Shown here one piece after another: positions 1 through 18,800 of a DNA stretch of 64,000 nucleotides. The stretch lies in contig BQMF02000470.1 of the NCBI GenBank assembly GCA_027922465.2, positions 186,001-250,000 on the forward strand. Direction: 5' to 3'. The position numbers and the translations under genes are program-made. This DNA is from Turritopsis dohrnii. Lineage: Eukaryota > Cnidaria > Hydrozoa > Anthoathecata > Oceaniidae. Every line of letters starts with the position of its first letter. The stretch's first letter is position 1. The notes beneath the pieces were generated by a model. It ran no database searches and was not told where the DNA came from. It worked only from the letters and a program-made list of their open reading frames with translations.

Positions 1-1487
1 AAATAATGACCCCTTAGATTATTTTATACTTTATAAAGATTTAGAGAAAGAGTAAAATTGTTGAGAAAGAGTTCAGTTGCTAGAATATTTAGTTTCTTTT
101 CTTACTACGTGAATAACAATTACTTTATCAAGGATTTTTCAGATTTACCATGTTTCATTGTGTTTTCATCTATTTCATCTTCATGCTATCGTTAATATTT
201 TTTATTTTTCCGCATAGAACTGTACTGATATGTTAAGTTGTGAAGATAAATTATTGAAACAGGCTAAAAAAAGTGTCATTTTTTGCCATTTTATTCTATA
301 AAATTTTCATTTTTTGTCATTTTTTTTCAAATTTTTTGTCATTTTTTTGTCATTTTTTATGATATACAAGACTTGACAGCCTGTAAAAACACTTTATTTT
401 GATAAAGCTTTTTTCTTTGCACATATGCTTTCTGCACGGAGTGACGTCACACGCTGAACAGATTAAAAATCTTATTTTTTTCAATAGAAAAACATGACGA
501 AAAAACGTTTTTTGAAAGAAATGAACGAATAAGATTACTATATTTTGAAGTTTTGGTATGGAATAAACCATCTCAGGCGAAAAAAAATTAGGGCGAACTT
601 CCCCTTTAAGGCTCTTGTACAATATTTGTTACAATATTTTTCATAGTACGTGATCCCGTAACTAATGTATTCTAGCTAAAGCTTTTATCCCGCGATTAGA
701 CATTTCTTCATGGTATAACCAGTAAACACATACATACACACATACACATGGCGTCAGGGTTGTATTATTATTCTGACGTCTGTTTCTTTCGATTTGGGAA
801 ATGCCATGTGTTACTTGTTTAAAATAAATGAAACCAATTATATCTACTAATCGAATGAATGGAAAGATAGAACATCTGCCCTTTTGTATGTTTTTTTCTA
901 TGCTGCTTTGTCTGGTTTTACCAAATTTATCATTTTTTTTTCTCAAAAGTATAACATCAAATTGCCATACGTTTCAAAATGCCAGCATCATCACGAACGA
1001 AATCACTAATGCCCATTGTAAGTGCTTAGTTTTCTATATGAGACGTACGTTGAGAAGTTAAGATTGGCGTTCGAATGAATTCATAAGCATCTTAGTACAT
1101 AATGGGAAATTTTCGTGACGAACGCAAGTATGCTATTTGTCAAGCCCTGGCCTTAAGCTGTTCTTTGGTAGTTGATTTACTTCCAGAGGAATGTATAGTA
1201 GGCTTTATTGACTTGCAAGATATATAGTCAATTGTCTAAATATCAAGAATATCAACTGGTCCGGATTTATATCAGCTTCTTTAGCTCTTCATTTTTCTAT
1301 TCTCTCTCTTCCCCTTGCTTCCTGTCTTACCCTGGATACGGTATTAATGAACTTGTATGTTTGCCAGTTTAGGATGTTTGTGAAGATCCTGTAATTAGGG
1401 AAGAAAAAAGTTTTTTACATGTACTTAAATAATTTTTTATGGACTTCAATGGATTATATTATCTCTACACTCAATGGTTAAACATAT
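1..1487. other. Non-coding flank, AT-rich
   Basis: No convincing gene is visible. Around 270-360 there is low-complexity sequence made of repeated TTTTTTGTCATT blocks. Around 560-612 lies a stretch reading AGGGCGAACTTCCCCTTTAA that looks like a transposon end, but no partner end was found. The open frames here are short and lack domain or codon signal. The last few hundred bases probably include the 3' UTR of the minus-strand fucosyltransferase gene that ends at 1488. Confidence 0.6.
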
Positions 1488-2672
1488 TTAAAGCACAGTT
1501 CTTTGTGCTGTTTTATTTCTGTATGAAAGCAATAGGTATTTTGAATGAGCATCATTGGAATCACAATCTTTTGTGAAATTCCAAACATCTGACATTCTAA
1601 CCATTCTTTGCTTCATGGGAACTTCATTAAGCATCCTGCACAACTCACAAATAAAAATCGAAGGTTGAGGAAACCAGTCTGTTGGCCTTTTCCTATGGTA
1701 TTTCTGTTGCCATTCAAAATATTTATTGTAAAGAGCATCATTTTCATTTAAGAGTTTCAGATAATCTGCTAGTTCATTGCCACTATGAAACTGATCGACA
1801 CTTATATAAGAACCTGGTATCATGATGTCGTTAGCAGAAAGAACTATTGGAACCATGTCATATTCTAATGATCTCCAGTATTTCTCTGTTACGTAATCTT
1901 GACATACAATGTTTTCTGCAGCAAAATAAAATTTGTATTGTTTTAGTGCTGTTAAGCAATTGTCTTTGTCGCATTCCATTTTCCCAAAATGAGTAAAGAA
2001 ACCAGTACAATCGCCGGCAACATCAATTTGAACTCCTTTGAGCAATAGGGTTTCTGCAACACTTTTTCGTGTATATGGTTCACAATTACTTACCATCCAT
2101 GCTACCATTTTTGATTTTCCATCAGCATAATTCTTGTTTGTGGCGGTCTGATGATCATGTGATTGATGTTTTTTGTATTGTCCATAAGGAATACTAATAT
2201 CTGAAGAACGTTTATAAGTAATAGTTAAGTTAAACATGGTATCCAAAAGACCTTTGACGTTTCCTATAAATGGATGTGGTGAAGAAAGTGGTGTCTCACT
2301 GCTTAGATATGCCCATAATTGACCTTCCTTCCGCTTTTTTGTTAGCATTAAAAGTTCACTAGCTTTTTCTTTTATGTCAGGTCCATGAAAAACCATGCCA
2401 TCTGCCTGGCCACTAGTTGATTGGTTGTAAGTAATAACACAGTTATTCACAGAACAAGTCTCGAGTAAAAGTTTTTTGTTCAAAAATTCTTCTGACATAC
2501 CAATCCATGGTTTCTTCCCAAACATTGACGAATATAGTAGAATTTTCTTCTGTTTTGAATTTTTTCTATATATGCTGCTTTTATTGTGAATGGTAAGCCA
2601 TACTATTGTCAAAAATACGATCAGTAAAGAAGCAAAGAGAAATTTTCTTAATTGGAAAAGCCTTATTTTCAT
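1488..2672 (-). CDS. Alpha-1,3-fucosyltransferase-like (GT10 family)
   Basis: A single uninterrupted 394-residue frame encodes a type II Golgi membrane glycosyltransferase. Residues 1-9 are a short basic cytosolic tail, and about 10-28 form one hydrophobic signal-anchor segment. The stem follows. The catalytic C-terminal half contains the GT10 hallmarks: VSNCEPYTRK near 194-203 and AAENIVCQDYVTEKYW near 251-266, followed by MVPIVL (GDP-fucose binding region). An upstream acidic Ser-Glu-Thr-Pro motif near 124-128 matches the family's acceptor-side ESP-type motif. Family knowledge: these enzymes transfer fucose from GDP-fucose to GlcNAc in N-glycans or Lewis-type glycans. The length is normal and no break is seen. 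The gene is intronless, common for animal FUT genes. It lies head-to-head with COPA and may sit within COPA intron 1. The exact acceptor (core alpha-1,3 or Lewis-type) cannot be told from sequence. Confidence 0.94.
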   Translation of the reverse strand: MKIRLFQLRKFLFASLLIVFLTIVWLTIHNKSSIYRKNSKQKKILLYSSMFGKKPWIGMSEEFLNKKLLLETCSVNNCVITYNQSTSGQADGMVFHGPDIKEKASELLMLTKKRKEGQLWAYLSSETPLSSPHPFIGNVKGLLDTMFNLTITYKRSSDISIPYGQYKKHQSHDHQTATNKNYADGKSKMVAWMVSNCEPYTRKSVAETLLLKGVQIDVAGDCTGFFTHFGKMECDKDNCLTALKQYKFYFAAENIVCQDYVTEKYWRSLEYDMVPIVLSANDIMIPGSYISVDQFHSGNELADYLKLLNENDALYNKYFEWQQKYHRKRPTDWFPQPSIFICELCRMLNEVPMKQRMVRMSDVWNFTKDCDSNDAHSKYLLLSYRNKTAQRTVL

Positions 2673-4762
2673 GGTGATTGTTTAAAATTGTTTCTTCGAT
2701 ATAATTTATAAAAATAAATTATATAAATCAACTGTGATTAGCTTCCAATTAACTTTAATTCTCTGTTAAGTTTGTAATTGCTTGCTTTTTTTATCAGTGA
2801 TTTCAATTAGTTGCTTCCTGGATATTTTGTGATATTATATAATAATGTTGTTGTAACTGATTAAATATTATAACTGTGCTTATTTCACTCATTTACTTGA
2901 GCATTGAATTTCATTGATTTTGAAATAACCAAAAATTATCCTCCAATGAACTTTGCATGACAACTGTGAATAACAGTGAAGTGCCAGCTGTTTAGCAGAA
3001 TTTATATACAGTCACTATTCCTATATCCAAATGCAAGATCAGAATGCATTCTACATATGCTGCACTGTTAAACTCCTCTATTCTATTTCATAAATCTTAT
3101 TTGTGGTGATACTTGTTTAGAGTAGATATCATATAGTTTCATGACTAAAAGGCTGTTAAGGTTGAAACGAACTGTAGCACTTCTTGAAAGGTAGACACAA
3201 GAAATGAAAACATTTGAAAAAAGAAGCAGTTACAAAACAAATGATTTAACATAGTTTGACAACTTGTATAAAAATTTAAGACTTACAGTGCCGAATCCAG
3301 AAGTTTTTTGGGCATAACGTTTTCTCATATATACTGAATGCATGGTTTAGTGTCAAACACATGAAATTTACGCATTTCATTAAACAAAAATAAACGATGT
3401 GCTGTTCTCTCTATTTTTACTTCCTTTTCTTCTTGTCATTGTATCAATATTTCAGAAGAGAGATGAAAGAGAGTTAATGTTTGATATCAATTCCCTTTTA
3501 TTTTCTCCTAACCGCTTCTAGGGTAATTATCTCTGTATATGTTCGCAAAATAACTTAAACAGTATACTTTAAATAACTTTAAATCAGCAACAAAGCCTTT
3601 AAAGCCCTTTAACGTAAATTTTTGGGCACATTTTCTGGGCGCCCATAACGGTTCAACTATGTCAAAAACCCTCTCAATTTGCCACTGACTTAGTCTATTT
3701 ATGGTCAAATGTGAAAGTGACTGTCCTATTCAACATCAGCACCTTGTTCTTTGTGTGCAAACTTTTCAAATTTGGACCAAACTTTGCCAGAAATGTGAAT
3801 GTGGTAACATGTTTAAGTAAACATTGCATGAAATTGTTCATAACATTTTGATTAGTGGGAAGACGAGGAGAAACTTGGGTATTTCAAACTTCAAAGATTT
3901 TAATCTACAACAATTAATAGGATTACAAGAAAATAAAAATTATATAACTTAAATCAACATACAATATATAAATCTACTAAATCTACATTTCATCACTTGA
4001 AACGTTTCATGGAGTTTATAAAACACGATTGGCACAGAAAGACAAATGAGAGAGTATTACAGTCCCATTAAGCTTTGTTCTTTTCAAACACTATAACCAT
4101 GAGAGGTGTTGGATACCCAGTGATTTATTATGTCTTTTGAATATGCATTGATCATTATTATTATTTATTATTTATTCATATTTAACCAGGTTATCTACAT
4201 AAAACAATACCAAATAAATAAATTAAAATAAAATAAAGATGGTATATTAAAATATACAGAAACTACTGTTATCAATGAATGACCTGCAAGATAAAAATAA
4301 ACAAAAGAATTCATATCAAAACATATTACACTCCAAATTTTCACAGGTTTTTGCGATCACATGTTTATGTATTGCTTAGATAAATTTTCTATCAATGTGA
4401 ATACATCTTACATAAACATTAGCCAACCAAAATCTCACCATTCTCATCATCATCAAAAGTTTGTTTTCCTGACATTATATAATCCAAACTAAATTATTGT
4501 GCTTCCATCAAGTTGTCCGTAGTGAGAAAACCTTGATAATTTTGAACAATCTCATCTTTTCCAATGGGAATTTAACACTAATCTGTCGAGGAATCGAGGA
4601 ATTGCACAATGACTAATAATTTGATACACACTGAAATCAGCCGAAAGTAAACCCTTCTGTAATTTACTAAACTTAAACTTATTCTGAAACACTTTTCAAT
4701 TCACTGTAACAGCTAGGAAAACAGTTTTATTGGAAATAATCGTCCACCATTATCTCTTCTAG
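2673..4762. other. Intergenic or COPA intron 1
   Basis: This 2.1 kb separates the fucosyltransferase start codon from the first COPA exon that can be recognised. It should contain the FUT promoter and either the first COPA exon (about 13 codons) or part of a long intron 1. I looked for the conserved COPA amino terminus and did not find it. Around 4150-4240 is an AT-rich TTATT repeat followed by AACCAGGTTATC, which weakly resembles the reverse complement of the 3' tail of the SINE near 54.0 kb. Nothing else is supportable. Confidence 0.5.
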
Positions 4763-13610
<8,848 letters not shown>

Positions 13611-15060
13611 TGAAAGTGGTACACGCACAAAGTAACTTGAAATTGGTACCTTGCATTTGATATGGTGCTTTTGGAATGGACAAATTAATTATGACTAGGC
13701 CTTATAGAAATTTATTTTGTTATTTTGGGAAATTTGTTATTGCTTCTGAACACAAACGCGCTTCACAGACTTCAAGATTTTCGATCGAGCATATATTGAG
13801 ATGACTGTAAGAAATTCCTTTGGAAAGGTGCGCAAGATAGTTATTTAATTAAGTATGTATGTCTCCATATGCTATTTGTATTACGAAGTACAGATGTATG
13901 AGATAAATGCAGTTTTTTAAAATATGGTCTTTCACCTTTAACTGTTTTTCACTACCATAAGGGAAGAAATTTTCGCGGAAGAAAAAAATGGAAAAAATGC
14001 GAAGAGAGTGAAAGTAATAAAAAAAAACTAACTTATCCTTCATCCTACAAGCTGGTACCCCACCATTAAATTTTTTTTTTTTTTAATTGTTTTAATTTTG
14101 CATTTTCGGGACCCTTAATCATCTGGCAATGACGTTGTGTGGTTAGAATATGCATTTTCACAACATAAAAGAAATCACCATATTCTCATTGACTGGTGTT
14201 GATTTTTTGCCCTAAAAAATTTCCTAACGTCACTAGAGGCCAGTAGATTACCGTAGATTACAGTAAAATTTACGCCACTATATCCCCTTTGCTTTACCTG
14301 GATTGGAGTCAACTTTTGGTCATGTTTTAAGTCCACAATTAGTATTACAAACGACTTTCAAGCAGCTAATATTTTCACTGAAGAAGAAATTTCTCATAAT
14401 TTGTTTGATAATTGCCCCCGCAGCGAGCGTAAGCGAGCGAGGAGGCATAGTAGTTTCACGAGATAGGCGAAAGTCAGTTTTCGATTTTTTTCATCATCAT
14501 CTTCCAACTTTTCGTGTTGCTGTTACACGGTGGTATACAATTATTAGCTGACTTTGCTTTTTATATATTTCCCCATAGGGCGAAATATATGTTAAAACCG
14601 GCATTTTCTTCTCCTTATCCTCCTCCTCCTCCTTTTCGTTCACTTTTATAGCCGCGCATTTGAGGTTTGAATAATACAGGCTAGTGAAAGCGTTTAATGA
14701 GGCCCTCACCGTCTCTCTCTCCTGTTGAAGTTTAGCGTGCAGCAGTGAGAGTGAATTGCTGTCAGAAATCCAAATCAATCGGAGGACTTGGAATTTTATT
14801 GTTAGTCTTCCCAATACTTTTATTATTCCTTTAATATTATTATTTTATATTTGTGTTTGGTGTGTTGTTTAAGACACTTGCCACTTGTTAGATTGGTGTG
14901 CATGAACAGTGCTCTGCCAACAACCCCTTACACAGTGCCATTTGTGTACTGGTGTAGTCGTATGACACTTGCCACTAGTTCAGTCGGTGAGCATTTCTGT
15001 GTTAGACCACCGAAAGTACCAGGCAAATTTATTTACTTACCTGCAAGAGCGGTTAAAAAA
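13611..15060. other. Intergenic region after COPA
   Basis: It begins with the COPA 3' UTR. It also holds CGCGGAAGA-type AT repeats near 13960, a poly-T run near 14070, and a segment at 14568-14660 shared in inverted form with 50.5 kb. No gene is supportable. Near 14868 and 14958 two copies of GACACTTGCCACT begin a degenerate direct repeat that may already belong to the Helitron 5' end. Confidence 0.5.
14568..14657 (-). repeat. Dispersed repeat, inverted copy of 50522-50608
   Basis: The segment carrying ATTTCCCCATAGGGCGAAAT, then GTTAAAACCGGCATTTTC, a CTCCTCCTCC tract and CGTTCACTTTTATAGCCGCG is found again in reverse complement at 50522-50608. The purine/pyrimidine triplet tract differs in length between copies, as expected of slippage. 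The family is unknown. Confidence 0.8.
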
Positions 15061-15190
15061 CTTTCCACGCAAAGTGCGTGATTACAACATATTCCTGCAG
15101 CAAATAGCGCAGTTGATTTAAACTTTCCACTTTATAGTGGGCGATCTATATTTACGCTTGTTTAAAGCAAACAAGCTTTCCACACACTAG
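15061..15190 (+). repeat. Three short CTTTCCAC palindromes before Helitron ORF1
   Basis: Three CTTTCCAC starts occur at about 15061, 15124 and 15174. Two continue into small hairpins: CACGC-AAAGT-GCGTG and CCACT-TTAT-AGTGG. They sit just upstream of the first Helitron ORF and could belong to its 5' control or terminal region. This is an observation only. Confidence 0.5.
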
Positions 15191-15225
15191 ATTGAAAGAA
15201 TAAAGTGACTTAGCCGACAAACGAA

Positions 15226-15870
15226 ATGGCAGAAACAAACTTTACCAAAATAATTTTTGGCAATTTCCACCAAGGGGATTCAAAATTTGGAGGCTCTGCT
15301 GGCAAGCAATGTTCATGCATGTCACTAATGTCTATAACTTGGACTTGCGTAAGAAAAATATCGATATGGAAGGATGTTGACTTAGATTTTGTTTTGAATC
15401 AGGGTAATGGGCTGTATGAGAAAACTCAAATATCTAGAACCTTGTATGTCGATGAGTTACCTTCAGAAATTGAAATTGAATATAGTGGTGTTATTTTACA
15501 TGCAAATTTTGTTTGCATTACTGATGGGTATGCTAATGCTATTACTGATGGAAACACTAATGATGCATTTACATTTTTAAATGAGGATCTTTTTTACAGT
15601 AATGATATATCAGGTGCCATACTTTTTATTGAGGGTTACTGTATTGCATTATTAAAAGATTTCAATAGAAATATTTATTTATTTGATTCACACAGTAGAA
15701 ATAGCCAAGGACTTCCAGAAGCAGAGGGAACATCTATATTAATGAGGTTTTTATCTGTTGAGTGTGCCAAGCAATATATTTTTTCAACTTACGGTTACTC
15801 AATATATATATTTTCAAATTGTTTATGTGAAAATTACGCCTCTAAGTGTTGCAGAGAAAAAAGCACTTGA
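15226..15870 (+). CDS. Helitron ORF1: papain-fold cysteine protease-like (C76/OTU-type)
   Basis: 214 residues starting ATG at 15226. Near the start it reads GNFHQGDSKFGG, then AGKQCSCMSL, a tryptophan-containing helix (ISIWKDVDLDF) and NQGNGLY. A later block reads IYLFDSHSRNSQG. This Cys-helix followed by a Phe-Asp-Ser-His pattern is what I expect of the tegument-type deubiquitinase (peptidase C76) fold, which is known to occur in animal mobile elements. The candidate nucleophile is the first Cys of KQCSC and the candidate His lies in FDSHSR. The frame closes at 15870 inside the second ORF, which continues the same protein in the +1 frame from about 15830. So either a single-base change split an ancestral fused protein, or translation shifts frame here. 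The protease assignment is by motif only. Confidence 0.65.
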   Translation: MAETNFTKIIFGNFHQGDSKFGGSAGKQCSCMSLMSITWTCVRKISIWKDVDLDFVLNQGNGLYEKTQISRTLYVDELPSEIEIEYSGVILHANFVCITDGYANAITDGNTNDAFTFLNEDLFYSNDISGAILFIEGYCIALLKDFNRNIYLFDSHSRNSQGLPEAEGTSILMRFLSVECAKQYIFSTYGYSIYIFSNCLCENYASKCCREKST

Positions 15871-18800
15871 TAAATACTTTAGTAAGTTTAAGAGATCAAT
15901 ATCATATGAAAAGAAGGGAAGAAAGGTCAAGCAGGACCATTATCAAAGAAATTCTGAAATAATCAAAGAAAAAAGACAAGAATATTATGGGGAACATTCT
16001 AAGACAATAAAGGAAAACAAGAAACGCCATTATGAAAGAAATTGTAAGACGATAAAGGAAAACAAGAAAAGCCATTATGAAAGAAATAGTAAGACGATAA
16101 AGGAAAACAAGAAAAGCCATTATGAAAGAAATAGTAAGACGATAAAGGAAAACAAGAAAAGCCATTATGAAAGAAATAGTAAGACGATAAAGGAAAACAA
16201 GAAAAGCCATTATGAAAGAAATTGTAAGACAATAAAGGAAAACAGGAAAAGCGATTATGAAAGAAATAGTAAGACGATAAAGGAAAACAAGAAAAGCCAT
16301 TATGAAAAAAATTCAGAAAAAGTAAAAGCAAAAAGAAAACAACAGTATCAAAATTATTCAGGGACAATTAAAAAACATAAGAAAGATCACAGAATGAGTG
16401 TTGGTCAGCAGGGTTTAGATCCTTATTCAAGAGTCAAAAAATTTAAAGACTCCATTGTTGAAGGGCCATATTATGTATGCGTGTCATGTAATCGGTGCCT
16501 TTACAAAAGATCTGTTAAAATCTATTGTGAAGAAAAGTATACAAAAAAGGGTTTTAACCCTAAATGTAGTCCATCAATATCCTTTGATGATTCACTATAT
16601 ATATGTAAAACATGTGATAAGAAATTGTGTAGGAAAGAAATACCTTGCCAAAGTGTTAGCAATAAACTAGAATTGTTTGATTTGCCAATGCATTTTCAGG
16701 ATTTAAATAAACTTGAACGCATTGTAATTTCCCAACGAATATTATTTGCAAAGGTTCGAATTATGCCAAAGGGTCAATTTCCTAAAATTAAGGGAACTGT
16801 TTGTAATATTCCTATTGAAACGGACATTGTTTGTAATACTTTGCCTAGGAATATTAATGATAGTGGTGTCATCTTTATGAAATTGAAAAGGAAATTATCC
16901 TATAGTTCTCATGTTATTGCAGAATCAGTTAGGCCTGAATTGGTGCTTTCCCTTTTACAATATTTTAAGGCTGCTAATCATCTATACAAAGATGTTGATA
17001 TACAGGATGTCATTTCAGCCAGAGATGATGCTTTTGAAGTAAAATATATTGATGATGAAGATGATATAGATTTTAATATTATACAAAATAAGTCTGAGGA
17101 TTATCCCAGCATCAATTTTGTTGATGATAAAGATGTTCTATTGATTAAGTGCAAATACGAAGTTGATGATTTTGAAGATAATGACCCCTTGGATGAACAT
17201 CGACTTAACTGTGTAGAAACTACGTTGATATCTAAATGCCCACATGTTGTCGCTGATGATGAAAATATCATAATTGCACCAGGCCAAGGAAAAGCACCTG
17301 TAAATATTTTGAAAGATGAATTTGTTGAAGAACTTGCTTTCCCAGATTTATTTCCATCAGGAAAGTTTGGTTACACTGCTAATCGAGAAATTAAATTATC
17401 TCATACAAAGTATTTCAATCAAAGGTTATTGAATTATACTCAAAGATTTGCGTCAGATGCAGATTATATATTTTTTGCAAATTTTGTGTCGCAGCAAATT
17501 AATCTGCGAAACCAAATGAATGTTGCAATGCGCAAAGTATCAGGTCTCAATGTTACTGCAGGAATGTTTAGTCAAAGTTTTAAAGATACTGTTAAGTCTT
17601 TTATAGTAAATGATGAAGCATATAGCTTTATGAACTCTGTTAAAGGCTCTCCAGCATATTGGAAAAATATGCTTTCAGATGTTTTAGCCATGGTTAAACA
17701 ACTAGGATTGCCATCATTTTTCTTAACTTTATCATGTGCTGACTTGCGGTGGGATGAATTAGTTGTAATCATTTCAAAATTAAATGGTTCTGAAATATCT
17801 GCCAGTGAAATCGCAAAGATGTCATACTTTGAAAGATGTGAATTGCTAAATAGCAATCCTGTGTTGCTAGCTAGACATTTCCAATTCCGTGTTGAAAATT
17901 TTTTTAAAGAGATTGTTATTAAAGGACCAATTGGAAAAGTTTTATATTATGCCATCAGGGTTGAATTTCAAACCAGGGGCTCTCCTCATGTACATTGTTT
18001 GCTGTGGTGCGAAAATATGCCATGTTTATCTGTTGATACTATAGACGAATATACTGAATTTGTTGATTCAGTTATTTCAGCAAACATACCGAGTGAACCA
18101 TCAAAACTAAAAGATCTTGTACAAAGATATCAAGTACACCACCACTCAAAAACCTGTAAGAAATATAATTATAAGGAATGCCGATTTGGATATGGCCATT
18201 TTTTTACACGAAGAACAATAATTGCTAAGCCACTTCCAGAAGATCTGTCACCTGCTGAAAAAAGTGAAATTCTTTTGAAGCAAAAAGTTATTTTGCAAAA
18301 AGTAAAGCAGCATATTGACACTGAATTAAACCCAAAGAAAAAGAATTTCTTAAACCCAGAAAAGCCAAATTTTGAGAATGTTTTCTCTATTAGTGAGACT
18401 CTTGGTTCCTTAGATATTTCATTAGAAGATTATGAAAGTGCCTTGTCTATATCTACCGATCAAAATGACTTTCAAATACATTTGAAGCGAAGCACAGATT
18501 CATGCTTTGTGAACAACTATTTTGATGAAGGGCTGCTTGCATGGGAAGCCAATATTGATTTACAACCAGTATTTAATCACTATAAAGCTATTTATTACAT
18601 GTGTGCATATTTTTCAAAAAGTGAAAATTCCTGTTCGTATGCGATGAAAGAAGTACTAAAGCAATGCAATGAAATGGAGTCCCCTAAGTATGATACTATG
18701 TGTAAATTAGCAAAAGCGTATAGCGATAACAGAGAATGTTCTGTCCAGGAAGCTGTTTATCAACTAATGCCTGAATTATGGTTGCGAAAAGGTTTCCCAC

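Noticed and set aside
3203..3245. First COPA exon (MKTFEKRSS)
   Set aside because: It only faintly resembles the conserved COPA start and lacks a suitable donor in the phase needed.
4150..4240. A second SINE copy, reversed
   Set aside because: Only the AT-rich tail and about ten bases next to it look alike; no A or B box is present.
15902..16367. Two long minus-strand open frames with repeated FLVFLYRL / FFHNGFSCFP strings
   Set aside because: They are the complement of the 45-nt coding repeat in the Helitron and have no independent support.
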